This document shows positions 6,918 through 15,379 of a stretch of 45,755 nucleotides of DNA, one piece after another. The stretch's first letter is position 1. Each line of letters opens with the position of its first letter. The notes under the pieces are model-generated. The model was not told where the DNA came from, ran no database searches, and worked only from the letters and a program-made list of their open reading frames with translations. Origin of the DNA: CAYVSF01 sp046482855 (GTDB lineage Bacteria; Bacteroidota; Bacteroidia; Bacteroidales; UBA12077). The stretch spans positions 1 to 45,755 of the forward strand of contig JAWOEH010000119.1 in assembly GCA_046482855.1 (NCBI GenBank), in the 5' to 3' direction. Position numbers and translations under genes: made by a program.

Positions 6918-7499
6918 ATGATACATACCGTAACCATATACTGTGCATCCTCGCACAAAGTTGACAAAAAGTACTTCACGCTGGCCAAAGAGGTAGCCGA
7001 GGTACTTTGCAATCACCAGGTTGCCATTCGTTATGGCGGAGGCGCTGTTGGTCTTATGGGTCAGGTTGCAGATACAACCCTGGAAAAGAATGGTCAAATA
7101 ACAGGAATCATTCCGGAATTTATGATCGGCGTTGAATGGAACCATCCTCAGGTTGAGGATATGATCATTGTGGCCGATATGGCCGAGCGTAAGCGCCTTC
7201 TGATGCAGAATACCGACGCCATCATTGTCCTGCCCGGGGGTACAGGAACCCTGGAAGAGGTAACGGAAGTCCTTACACTCAAGCGCCTGGGGAAATTTAC
7301 CAAGCCCATTGTTTTCATGAATCTGGACGAATTTTACACGCCCTTGCTGAAGTTTTTTGACACCCTCATCGATGAAAAATTCCTCCGCCCTGAGCATCGA
7401 GCCATGTGGACAGAGTGTAGCCACGCCAATAGATTGATGGAGACCTTACACAATGCACCAAAATGGGATGGAAATGCCATAACTTTCGCTGCCGTATAA
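6918..7499 (+). CDS. LOG-family nucleotide phosphoribohydrolase (TIGR00730 type)
   Basis: 193 residues. It has the family signatures YGGGAVGLMG (around residue 39) and LPGGTGTLEEVTEVL (around residue 108), with R92/K93-type residues in MAERKRLLMQ. LOG enzymes release the base from cytokinin-type or purine nucleoside monophosphates; the bacterial substrate is often uncertain. The start is fixed because the first strand is MIHTVTIYCASS. The ATG comes right after the rpsT terminator, leaving no room for an ordinary leader or ribosome site unless the message reads through the hairpin. It is convergent with ribD. Confidence 0.88.
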   Translation: MIHTVTIYCASSHKVDKKYFTLAKEVAEVLCNHQVAIRYGGGAVGLMGQVADTTLEKNGQITGIIPEFMIGVEWNHPQVEDMIIVADMAERKRLLMQNTDAIIVLPGGTGTLEEVTEVLTLKRLGKFTKPIVFMNLDEFYTPLLKFFDTLIDEKFLRPEHRAMWTECSHANRLMETLHNAPKWDGNAITFAAV

Positions 7500-7548
7500 A
7501 CAAGATCCCTTCTCCGAATTCCACAAAAGCAGTTTTCCTTCCCGTCAA

Positions 7549-8610
7549 TTACTTAGTATGCACAACCAGGGTACTTTGACCAAAGCGCAATTCCTTTGTC
7601 GTCGACTTGCTATTCAGGACAGGCGCCTTTAGCCCCTGATAGAAAAAGCGCTCACCAATCCATAAATGAATTTCATCCCACAAATCTTCATCCAGAAAAT
7701 ACTGCAGGGTTTGTGCGCCGCCTTCAACAATACAGGTTTGTACCCCCAGCTTATAAAAGATAGCAAATAATTGAGCCCCTATTGGCTCTCCAAAATCAAT
7801 GTAGTGCGTTACAACTTTTGGCAATTCGGGAAACTGCCCTTTTTGCCTTAAATCGGTAATATAAAGGGTTTCAGCTGCCGAATCAAATACATGAGCCCCG
7901 TAGCTAACCCGGCAATCGGGATCCAGTACCACACGTAAAGGATTCTTTCCATACCAGTTGCGCACAGTCAGCCGGGGATTATCGTTTATCACGGTATTTG
8001 CCCCGACTAAAATGGCCTGAAACTCCGAGCGCCATTTATGTACCACTGTCTTTGCCAACTCGTTTGTTATCCAATGAATTTCCGGTGCTTCGTTTATCGA
8101 GCGCTCATAATCAATAAAGCCATCGAGGGTTTGAGCCCACTTCAATACCAACTGTGGCTGCTTTTTTTCCTGATAAGTAAAAAAAGCTGCATTCAACTTC
8201 CGTGATGCTTCTGCAAGAATCCCTTCCTCCACTTTCACCCCGTTAGCTTTCAGAATTGCAATACCTTTCCCGGCTACCTTGGAACTGGTATCGCGTGTGC
8301 CAATGATCACATGCGGAATACCCTCACGAACAATTCGTTCGGCACACGGAGGCGTTTTGCCATAATGCGAGCATGGTTCCAGGTTTACAAATAAAGTAGC
8401 CCTTCGCAAAAGGGCCTTATCCTGTACTTGATCAATGGCTACAACCTCGGCATGCGAACATCCGGCCTTACGATGAAAACCTTCACCAATTATCCTTCCG
8501 TCAGCCACCAAAACACTCCCTACCACGGGATTAGGATAAGTATTTCCGCGCCCAAGCGATGCCAATTCCAGACATCGACGCATATAGAGTTCCTTCTCTT
8601 CTTTCCTCAT
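7549..8610 (-). CDS. ribD: Bifunctional riboflavin biosynthesis protein RibD
   Basis: 353 residues from the ATG at 8608-8610. The N-terminal deaminase carries the zinc motif CSHAEVVAI and EPCSHYGKTPPCAE; the C-terminal reductase carries LKWAQTLDGFIDY, ILVGANTVINDNPRLTVR and IVEGGAQTLQYFLDE. Together they convert the pyrimidine diaminone to 5-amino-6-ribitylamino-uracil phosphate in the cytoplasm. A longer frame reaches 8679 but its extra N-terminus does not resemble RibD and would run into the divergent prmC. The gene is alone; ribF is about 19 kb away and other rib genes are not in the window. Confidence 0.95.
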   Translation of the reverse strand: MRKEEKELYMRRCLELASLGRGNTYPNPVVGSVLVADGRIIGEGFHRKAGCSHAEVVAIDQVQDKALLRRATLFVNLEPCSHYGKTPPCAERIVREGIPHVIIGTRDTSSKVAGKGIAILKANGVKVEEGILAEASRKLNAAFFTYQEKKQPQLVLKWAQTLDGFIDYERSINEAPEIHWITNELAKTVVHKWRSEFQAILVGANTVINDNPRLTVRNWYGKNPLRVVLDPDCRVSYGAHVFDSAAETLYITDLRQKGQFPELPKVVTHYIDFGEPIGAQLFAIFYKLGVQTCIVEGGAQTLQYFLDEDLWDEIHLWIGERFFYQGLKAPVLNSKSTTKELRFGQSTLVVHTK

Positions 8611-8620
8611 CGATTTTTCG

Positions 8621-8628
8621 TAATTTTG
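8621..8628 (+). promoter_or_regulatory. Predicted -7 box directly upstream of prmC
   Basis: TAATTTTG matches TAnnTTTG and ends 4 bases before the prmC ATG at 8633, predicting a leaderless or near-leaderless mRNA. The -33 region (TCTT near 8597-8600) is weak and lies inside the ribD coding region. The gap between the divergent ribD and prmC starts is only 22 bases. Confidence 0.4.
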
Positions 8629-8632
8629 GCGT

Positions 8633-9493
8633 ATGAAGATCTTACCAACCCCTCTTAAGGAGGTACACCAGCACATCATACGCGAATTAAGCCGTATCTA
8701 TTCCACACAGGAAGCGCAAAGCATCAGTTTCCTGCTGATTGAACACCTGCTAAATTACACAAAAAGTCAGATATTGCTGAAAGCCCACGAGGAAATCGAT
8801 ACCACAGCCCTGCAAAAGCTTAATGCCATGTTGGAAAAGCTTAAAGCACACGAACCTTTACAATATGTTATTGGCGAGGCCTATTTTTATGAACACCGTT
8901 TTAAGGTAGCTCCTGGAGTGCTGATTCCCCGATCCGAAACCGAAGAGCTGGTGGTTTGGATTCAGGAACAGATCACGCCAAAAGATACACTCTGGGACAT
9001 CGGTACAGGAAGCGGTTGTATTCCCATAAGCGTTGCCCATAACCAACCGGAGGCAACTTACTACGCCTCCGATATTTCCAGGAAAGCATTAAAAATTGCA
9101 AAAATCAACAATCAGCAGCTTGAAACAAATGTTCAACTCTTCACACACAATATTTTGGAAGATCCGGCCCCTTCGGTAAAAGCCTCCATAATTGTGAGCA
9201 ACCCTCCCTATATTACGCTTTCAGAGCAATCGCTGATGCACCCCAATGTACTCAACTTTGAACCCGACACCGCCCTGTTTGTGCCCGATTCCGATCCATT
9301 GCTTTTTTACCGGGCAATTTTAGAAAACACCATTGAAAACAGGCACCAAAAAGGAACCACCTACTTTTTTGAAATCAATGAACAGTTTGGCCAGGAAATG
9401 ATAATACTTATGGAAGAAAAGGAACTTTCGGATATTGAGCTTCGGAAAGATCTTCATGGAAAAGAGCGAATGATTAAAGGAGTGGCAAGATGA
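8633..9493 (+). CDS. prmC: Peptide chain release factor N5-glutamine methyltransferase
   Basis: 286 residues. An N-terminal helical domain precedes a Rossmann SAM-binding domain with LWDIGTGSGCIPISVA and the catalytic motif IVSNPPYIT, plus PLQYVIGEAYFYEHRF and VLIPRSETEELV before it. It methylates the Gln of the GGQ motif of RF1 and RF2; the RF2 gene prfB lies about 3 kb downstream in this window. Its stop overlaps the recX start (ATGA, 9490-9493), so the two are translationally coupled. Confidence 0.96.
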   Translation: MKILPTPLKEVHQHIIRELSRIYSTQEAQSISFLLIEHLLNYTKSQILLKAHEEIDTTALQKLNAMLEKLKAHEPLQYVIGEAYFYEHRFKVAPGVLIPRSETEELVVWIQEQITPKDTLWDIGTGSGCIPISVAHNQPEATYYASDISRKALKIAKINNQQLETNVQLFTHNILEDPAPSVKASIIVSNPPYITLSEQSLMHPNVLNFEPDTALFVPDSDPLLFYRAILENTIENRHQKGTTYFFEINEQFGQEMIILMEEKELSDIELRKDLHGKERMIKGVAR

Positions 9494-9969
9494 GAAAAAA
9501 CAGACGCCCCATAACCATCCACGAAGCCCTTAACAAGGCCATGAAAGTGTGTAGTAAAGAAGAGAAATGCACGTTTGACATTCGCCAAAAATTAGGCCAA
9601 TGGCAACTGCCCCAACAGAATCACGATCAGATAATTGACCAGCTGATTGATGAAAAATTTATTTCGGACGAGCGTTATGTGCGTTACTTTGTACGCGATA
9701 AATTTAAGTTTAACAAATGGGGGAAAGTAAAGATCAGCTATATGTTAAAACAGAAGCAACTTCCCGACAGCCTCATCAGGCAGGCCCTAAATGAGGAGAT
9801 TCCGGAGGACCTCTACAACCAAACACTAAAAAAATTAGTGGAAGCAAAAAATGCTCAAATAAAAGAATCCGACACCCAGAAACTGAAAGCCAAGCTTGTA
9901 CGCTTTGCATCATCCAGAGGTTTTGAAAGTGGCAAGGTATTTGATGTCGTGAATAAAATTGTTTCCTAA
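9490..9969 (+). CDS. recX: Regulatory protein RecX
   Basis: 159 residues, in the usual RecX size range, made of three tandem three-helix repeats. Recognisable parts are EKCTFDIRQKLGQWQLP, IIDQLIDEKFISDERYVRYFVRDKF, WGKVKISYMLKQKQLPDSLI and a C-terminal KLVRFASSRGFESGKVFDVV. RecX modulates the RecA filament. Coupled to prmC by a four-base overlap; recA is not in the window. No terminator is seen after it. Confidence 0.92.
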   Translation: MRKNRRPITIHEALNKAMKVCSKEEKCTFDIRQKLGQWQLPQQNHDQIIDQLIDEKFISDERYVRYFVRDKFKFNKWGKVKISYMLKQKQLPDSLIRQALNEEIPEDLYNQTLKKLVEAKNAQIKESDTQKLKAKLVRFASSRGFESGKVFDVVNKIVS

Positions 9970-10048
9970 CTAACAATTTAGTGTAACAATACGAGTAAGA
10001 TTCTTTACTTTTATCAAAACTGACTCTGCTTATCGAACTCCGGGAAAA

Positions 10049-11434
10049 ATGAAGATTATGCATTTACGAAAACTGCTTTTAACACTCCTTTCTATTGGTA
10101 TACTAGCTGCAGGTTGCAGCAGCAGACGCATTGTTGGTGGTGAAAAACAACCTGACTGGATTACCTCCCGCCCCATAGATAATAACTACTACATGGGCAT
10201 TGGCAAGAGCTCAAAAACACTCCCCGGCAATAATTATATTCAGGCGGCCAAGGAGGAAGCACTGGCCGACATGGCCTCAGAAATCTCCGTAGAGTTGTCC
10301 TCCCACTCGCTACTCCGTCAGTTCGAAAATAATCAAGGATTTACCGAGGAGTTTACCTCTAGCATCCAAACATCCACCCAAAAAGAGCTAAAAGGGTATA
10401 CGCTTGTCGATCAGTGGGAGAGTCCGGATCATTATTGGGTTTTTTACCGATTATCAAAAGCCGACTACCAACGAGAACAACGCAAGAAGCTAGAAACGGC
10501 CAAACAACGAGCAACAACTCTTTACCAATCCGCCCTGATACATAAAGAAAAAGGCGAAGTGCATCAGGCATTGCTAAATTTAAGTCAGGCATTTAATGCC
10601 ATTCACCCTTACCTGGATAAGGATCTTTCCACCTTTACAGTGGAAGGAAAGATATATTTAGGCAATGCCGTTTTTACCACATTTCAGGAAATCCTAACCA
10701 ATCTGCAAATTAAGGCCAACCAAAAAAAATACGAAATAAAAACACTTAGCTCACCTTCCCAGCCTATTGGGGTTACAGTTTCGTATCACAACCTTCGGGT
10801 GAGTCAATTGCCCATTGTATTTTATTTCCCTACAATACAAAACACGCCACGCGAAGAAGTTACAACCAACAAGCAGGGAATTGCGAATACAAGCATTGCT
10901 CAGGCAACGCAAAAGGCGGAAAGAGTGTATCTGCGAGCCGAGCTCGACTTAGATAGTTATTTCTCACAACATCCGCTCCTCCAGAAACTCTTTTTATCAA
11001 AACGTGCAATACCTCATGGTAACGTAACTCTGGAAGTAAAAGAACGTACAGCCTACTGGGAAAGCAAGGAGCTTTTTTTTGGTGTCCAAAGCTCACAAGA
11101 ACTTTTGGCAGGAATTTTGAAAGAAGAATTAACAAAGAACTTTTTTAACTTTACAGACAACCGGCAGGAAGCAGAAGTTATTATTCAAATCGAAGCGCGC
11201 ACCGAAAAAGGAGAGGATTTGGGAAAACACAATTTACACACGGCCTATACCAGTTGTAATATAACCCTAATCAATAACCAAACCGGAGAGGCGATTTATA
11301 AAGGGGGCGTTTCGCAAATTAAAGGAATGAAATCAGGCTCCTTCGAAACGGCAGGCCGCGATGCCATAAAAAAGGCCGGAGCAAAAGCCCGGCAGGAAAT
11401 TGTAACTGACATTAGGAAAATACAACTTAAATAA
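10049..11434 (+). CDS. LPP20-like lipoprotein, large
   Basis: 461 residues with a signal peptide ending in the lipobox ILAAGC (Cys23), so it should be lipidated. The start is the ATG at 10049 or 10058. Residues about 35-135 resemble the LPP20 domain (PDWITSRPIDNNYYMGIGKS, then AAKEEALADMASEISVEL). Residues about 140-200 are helical and TPR-like (YQSALIHKEKGEVHQALLNL). The middle region is beta-rich, and the last 130 residues (HTAYTSCNITLINNQTGEAI; GRDAIKKAGAKARQEIV) look like a separate outer-membrane-associated domain. Function is unknown. A smaller lipoprotein with an LPP20-like core follows 38 bases later, suggesting an envelope pair. Confidence 0.78.
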   Translation: MKIMHLRKLLLTLLSIGILAAGCSSRRIVGGEKQPDWITSRPIDNNYYMGIGKSSKTLPGNNYIQAAKEEALADMASEISVELSSHSLLRQFENNQGFTEEFTSSIQTSTQKELKGYTLVDQWESPDHYWVFYRLSKADYQREQRKKLETAKQRATTLYQSALIHKEKGEVHQALLNLSQAFNAIHPYLDKDLSTFTVEGKIYLGNAVFTTFQEILTNLQIKANQKKYEIKTLSSPSQPIGVTVSYHNLRVSQLPIVFYFPTIQNTPREEVTTNKQGIANTSIAQATQKAERVYLRAELDLDSYFSQHPLLQKLFLSKRAIPHGNVTLEVKERTAYWESKELFFGVQSSQELLAGILKEELTKNFFNFTDNRQEAEVIIQIEARTEKGEDLGKHNLHTAYTSCNITLINNQTGEAIYKGGVSQIKGMKSGSFETAGRDAIKKAGAKARQEIVTDIRKIQLK

Positions 11435-11472
11435 ATAGTACTATATTAAACACTTATTAAATAGGACAAGCT

Positions 11473-12060
11473 ATGAAAACAAAAGTTTACCGACCCATCA
11501 CTCTTTTTATGACAGGTATGATGTTAGTAAGTTTTGCATTTACCAGTTGTAAATCGAAAAAAGAAGCTCTTTCAAAAGGCGAAGAGCTTATCGAAATCTA
11601 CTGCCACGGCGACGAATTCCAAAGCGATAAAAAAACCTTCCGCGCAAGCTCTATTGGCGAAAGTAGCGACCAGGTGGTTGCGAAGAAAAAAGCTTATAGC
11701 AATGCTAAGGCGGAGTTAGCCGGTTTAATTGAAACCGTTATCAAAGGAACTACCGATAACTATGTAAACTCACGTGAGTTTAACAACGTTGAAGAAGTTG
11801 AAGAGCGTTTTGAGGCACTTACTCGCGAAGTGATTCATCAGCAGTTAAACAACGTAAGAATCAACTGTGAGAAGCATACCCGCACCAGAGAAGGGAAGTT
11901 CAAAACTTACGTAAACCTCGAAATGAGCACCGACGCACTGGAGGAAGCCATGAACCAACGTCTCTCGCGTGACCAACGACTAAAAGTTGATTACGATTAC
12001 GAGAAATACAAAGAGACTTTCGAGAAAGAGATGGAAAAACTTGAGCAAGGTGGCTATTAG
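11473..12060 (+). CDS. LPP20-like lipoprotein, small
   Basis: 195 residues with signal peptide and lipobox FAFTSC. The core (AYSNAKAELAGLIETVIKGT and VRINCEKHTRTREGKFKTYV) resembles the LPP20 domain: repeated alpha/beta units in which an Ala-rich helix is followed by a strand pair. Two further cysteines occur in the mature protein (IYCHGDE and INCEKH) and could form a disulfide in the periplasm. The tail is highly charged. Probably co-transcribed with the preceding lipoprotein and ended by the terminator at 12084-12110. Function unknown. Confidence 0.75.
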   Translation: MKTKVYRPITLFMTGMMLVSFAFTSCKSKKEALSKGEELIEIYCHGDEFQSDKKTFRASSIGESSDQVVAKKKAYSNAKAELAGLIETVIKGTTDNYVNSREFNNVEEVEERFEALTREVIHQQLNNVRINCEKHTRTREGKFKTYVNLEMSTDALEEAMNQRLSRDQRLKVDYDYEKYKETFEKEMEKLEQGGY

Positions 12061-12083
12061 TAAATTATAGATAAAAGTATCCT

Positions 12084-12110
12084 AAAAGAGGGCTTTGGCC
12101 CTCTTTTTTT
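12084..12110 (+). terminator. Rho-independent terminator after the LPP20-like pair
   Basis: GAGGGC (12088-12093) pairs with GCCCTC (12098-12103) around a TTTG loop, with A's before and a run of seven T's after. Confidence 0.88.
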
Positions 12111-12133
12111 ATGTGCCATTGGTGCTGATTGCT

Positions 12134-12141
12134 TATATTTG
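12134..12141 (+). promoter_or_regulatory. Predicted -7 box of prfB
   Basis: TATATTTG is a perfect TAnnTTTG match ending 18 bases before the prfB ATG. The -33 candidate TATG at 12110-12113 is weak but spaced at 20 bases. Confidence 0.6.
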
Positions 12142-12159
12142 CAGGAAACATCACCATTT

Positions 12160-13252
12160 ATGATTACAACCGACGAAGTAAAAGCCATTATAAGACGCCA
12201 GGATGCGTTGAGGAGGCATCTTTGACATCGATAACAAAAGTATTCAAATAGAAGAAGAAGAGCTTCGAACCCAAGAACCCGATTTTTGGGACAACCCACA
12301 AAAAGCACAGGAACAGCTTCGCAAGATTGCTACGCTCAAATCGTGGGTGAAAGCCTACGAGGATATAGCCCTACAAGTAGATGAGCTAAATGTACACCTG
12401 GAATTTTTCAAAGAGGGAGAAATTGCAGAAGAAGAAGTTGATAAACAAGCGCAGCACACGATCAAACTTATTGAGAAATTAGAACTTAAGAATATGCTGC
12501 GCAAGGAGGAGGACACATTCAGTGCCTATCTTCAGATCAATCCCGGAGCAGGAGGTACCGAAAGTCACGACTGGGCCGAAATGCTTATGCGCATGTATAT
12601 GCGCTGGGGAGAACGCAATAATTACAAAGTGAAAGAGGTGAACCTTGTGCCTGGCGAAGAAGCCGGCATAAACACTGTAACCCTCGAGTTTGAAGGAGAA
12701 TACGCTTATGGCTACCTGAAAGGCGAAACCGGCGTGCACCGATTGGTACGTATATCGCCGTTTGATTCAAACAACCGTCGCCATACCTCTTTTGCCTCTG
12801 TTTTTGTGAGTCCCGTAGTTGATGACTCCATCGAAATTGAGATCAACCCCGGAGATATTTCCTGGGATACCTACCGAGCAAGTGGTGCCGGAGGACAACA
12901 TGTAAATAAAGTAGAAACAGCTGTTCGATTACGCCACGCCCCCTCAGGCCTGGTTGTTGAAAACCAGGAAACACGCTCACAAACAAAGAACAGGGAGAAT
13001 GCTTTACGCATGCTAAAATCCCAGCTCTATGAATTGGAGCTCAGAAAACAGCTGGCTGAGAAGGACAAGGTTGAAAGCGAGAAGAAAAAAATTGAATGGG
13101 GCTCACAAATTCGCAACTACGTTTTACACCCTTACAAGCTTGTAAAAGATGTGCGTACCAATTTTGAGTCAGGAAACACGCAGGACGTTTTGGATGGAAA
13201 TATAAATCCGTTCATTAAAGCTTTCCTAATGGAATTTGGCAGCGATGATTAG
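12160..13252 (+). CDS. prfB: Peptide chain release factor 2, with programmed +1 frameshift
   Basis: The ATG at 12160 opens 21 codons (MITTDEVKAIIRRQDALRRH then Leu) ending at an in-frame TGA (12223-12225). The rest continues in the +1 frame from GAC at 12224, giving 363 residues, a standard RF2 length. The frameshift site has the classical form AGGAGG, CAT, CTT, TGA, C. Downstream features are NPGAGGTESHDWAEML, the catalytic GAGGQHVNKVETAVRL loop (GGQ, target of PrmC) and ENQETRSQTKNRENAL. RF2 ends translation at UGA and UAA; low RF2 favours the frameshift, an autoregulatory loop. A simple open-reading-frame search would start this gene too late, at GTG 12347. Confidence 0.97.
12211..12226 (+). 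other. prfB programmed frameshift signal
   Basis: An internal Shine-Dalgarno-like AGGAGG (12211-12216), a three-base spacer, the slippery CTT (12220-12222) and TGA C (12223-12226). Spacing and sequence match the known RF2 recoding site. Confidence 0.95.
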
Positions 13253-13278
13253 CATTTAGCTGTTGCGTTTACTTACAT

Positions 13279-13316
13279 AAGAGGAAGTACCACGATGGGT
13301 ATTTCCTCTTTTTTTT
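13279..13316 (+). terminator. Rho-independent terminator after prfB
   Basis: AAGAGGAA (13279-13286) pairs with TTCCTCTT (13303-13310), with an inner TACC/GGTA stem (13288-13291 and 13298-13301), followed by a T run. Confidence 0.88.
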
Positions 13317-13395
13317 GTATTCTTGGTTTGGCGTGGCTTAACTTGTTATCAACAATTTCGCCACAAAATTGTCACTTTATAAACAACGCAACAAA

Positions 13396-13740
13396 ATGAT
13401 GACGATTTATCACAACCCACGATGCAAAAAAAGTCGGGCAGGACTTGCTTACCTGCAGGAAAAGGGCATTGACCCGAAAATTGTGACCTACCTGAAGGAC
13501 GAGGTACTAACCCCTGAAATCGTAACCGATCTCTTAGCAAAATTGAAGAAAGAACCTACCGATATCATCCGGACACAGGAAAAAGAATACAAGGAACATT
13601 TTAAAGGCAAGGATTTTTCTCGTAGCGAATGGATCAACATCCTGGTAAAGCACCCCAGGCTACTTAAGCGCCCTATTATTACCGACGGAACAAAAGCCGT
13701 GCTTGGCGATCCTGTGGAAGCTATTGCTGCTATTCTATAG
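13396..13740 (+). CDS. ArsC/Spx-like thioredoxin-fold reductase (arsenate reductase family)
   Basis: 114 residues from the ATG at 13396 (or 113 from 13399); an in-frame TTG at 13369 is less likely. The sequence MTIYHNPRCKKSRAGLAYLQ carries the single-cysteine ArsC motif NPxCxKSR, and the typical C-terminal half contains HPRLLKRPIITDGTKAVLGD with the conserved Arg-Pro-Ile. Glutaredoxin-linked arsenate reductases have this form, but no ars operon is nearby, so a general thiol role is equally possible. Confidence 0.88.
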   Translation: MMTIYHNPRCKKSRAGLAYLQEKGIDPKIVTYLKDEVLTPEIVTDLLAKLKKEPTDIIRTQEKEYKEHFKGKDFSRSEWINILVKHPRLLKRPIITDGTKAVLGDPVEAIAAIL

Positions 13741-13787
13741 ATTTTATATCTTCCTCTTTCACAAACCACTACAAACACCAACAAACT

Positions 13788-15176
13788 ATGAAAATGCGCA
13801 TTGAAAAGGATACAATGGGAACCATTGAAGTCCCCCAGGAGAAATACTGGGGAGCTCAAACCCAACGTTCCTTAAACAACTTTAAAATTGGAAACTGCAA
13901 AATGCCTCCGGAAATTATCACCGCATTTGGGTACTTAAAAAAAGCCGCGGCCATTGTTAACTTCCGAAAAGGTATACTCCCCGAAGAAAAGATGAAAGCC
14001 ATCGCTCAGGTGTGCGATGAAATAACTGATGGCAAACTAATGGATCACTTCCCCCTGGTTGTATGGCAGACAGGCTCAGGCACTCAAAGCAACATGAACG
14101 TAAATGAGGTAATTGCCAACAGGGCACAATGCATCCGGGAAGGGGAGATCGGTGGACGTGGCTTCATTCACCCCAACGATGATGTAAACAAGTCGCAATC
14201 GTCCAATGACACCTTCCCAACAGCCATGCATATTGCAGCCTACAAAATAGTACAGGAAAACACGCTGCCCGCATTGGAACAACTAAAAGAAGCGTTCCAA
14301 AAGAAAAGTATCGAATTTGAACAGATTGTAAAAACGGGGCGCACCCACTTGATGGATGCCGTACCATTGACCCTGGGGCAAGAGTTCTCGGCGTATGTTT
14401 CTCAGTTGGAACACGGTATAAAAGCGATAAAAAACACCCTGCCCCACCTTTCGGAGTTAGCTCTCGGTGGGACGGCAGTAGGCACAGGGCTTAATGCGCC
14501 CAAAGGATATGATGTAGAAGTGGCTGCGGAAATAGCCAATTTAACAGGCCTCCCCTTTATTACGGCTGAAAACAAATTTGAATCATTGGCCGCCCACGAC
14601 GCAATTGTTGAATCACATGGTGCACTAAAAACGGTAGCTGCAAGCTTGATGAAAATCGGAAACGATATCCGCATGCTCAGCTCCGGTCCCCGATGTGGGA
14701 TAGGCGAAATTACCCTGCCTGCCAATGAACCGGGATCTTCCATCATGCCGGGAAAAGTAAATCCAACACAGGCCGAAGCCTTGACGATGGTTGCTGCACA
14801 AGTCATGGGGAATGATGTAGCCATCAATTACGGAGGTGCTACGGGCCACTTCCAGCTGAATGTCTTTAAACCTATGATGATTGATAACTTCCTGGAATCA
14901 GCGCGACTGATAGGCGACGCAAGCCGATCCTTTTCCGACAAATGTGTTATTGGTATTGAGCCCAATATGCCCAATATTCAGAAACATTTAAACAATACGC
15001 TCATGTTGGTAACTGCGTTAAACCGTCATATTGGTTACGAAAAAGCCGCCTATATTGCCCACAATGCACATGAACAAGGCATAACTCTTAAAGAAGCCGC
15101 ACTCAATAGTGGGTACGTTACCGAGATGGAATTTTCAGAATGGGTAGATCCAACAAAAATGATAGGTGCTTTTTAA
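13788..15176 (+). CDS. fumC: Class II fumarate hydratase
   Basis: 462 residues, the normal FumC length. Diagnostic parts are TGSGTQSNMNVNEVIANRA, SQSSNDTFPTAMHI, the substrate loop TGRTHLMDAVPLTLGQE and the superfamily signature GSSIMPGKVNPTQAE. It interconverts fumarate and malate in the cytoplasm as a tetramer. The start is the ATG at 13788; a second ATG two codons on is also possible. It sits just before the methylmalonyl-CoA mutase genes but is separated from them by a hairpin and about 200 bases. Confidence 0.97.
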   Translation: MKMRIEKDTMGTIEVPQEKYWGAQTQRSLNNFKIGNCKMPPEIITAFGYLKKAAAIVNFRKGILPEEKMKAIAQVCDEITDGKLMDHFPLVVWQTGSGTQSNMNVNEVIANRAQCIREGEIGGRGFIHPNDDVNKSQSSNDTFPTAMHIAAYKIVQENTLPALEQLKEAFQKKSIEFEQIVKTGRTHLMDAVPLTLGQEFSAYVSQLEHGIKAIKNTLPHLSELALGGTAVGTGLNAPKGYDVEVAAEIANLTGLPFITAENKFESLAAHDAIVESHGALKTVAASLMKIGNDIRMLSSGPRCGIGEITLPANEPGSSIMPGKVNPTQAEALTMVAAQVMGNDVAINYGGATGHFQLNVFKPMMIDNFLESARLIGDASRSFSDKCVIGIEPNMPNIQKHLNNTLMLVTALNRHIGYEKAAYIAHNAHEQGITLKEAALNSGYVTEMEFSEWVDPTKMIGAF

Positions 15177-15181
15177 CATAC

Positions 15182-15213
15182 CAGGGGAATGAGTGATAGC
15201 TCATTCCCCTGTT
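15182..15213 (+). terminator. Hairpin after fumC, probable terminator
   Basis: CAGGGGAATGAG (15182-15193) pairs perfectly with CTCATTCCCCTG (15200-15211) around a six-base loop. The following T tract is short (TTT), so termination may be partial. Confidence 0.7.
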
Positions 15214-15345
15214 TACTCGCTTATCCTTCCTGTTTTCTACCTTTTAGGGCAACGGTTACACTTCTGTTTTTGCCTCTTATTCTCTTTAACTCCCGCCACA
15301 TGCTAAAAATCACATCTTTTACCTTTCTATTCCACTTTATTCGTT

Positions 15346-15353
15346 TAATTTTG
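15346..15353 (+). promoter_or_regulatory. Predicted -7 box of mutA
   Basis: TAATTTTG matches TAnnTTTG and ends 26 bases before the mutA ATG. An imperfect -33 TTTC lies at 15324-15327. Confidence 0.5.
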
Positions 15354-15379
15354 TTCAAAATTTAATCATCCAAATAGTT

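Noticed and set aside
12347..13252. A stand-alone truncated release factor starting at GTG
   Set aside because: The missing N-terminus is encoded upstream in another frame and joined by the standard prfB frameshift site.
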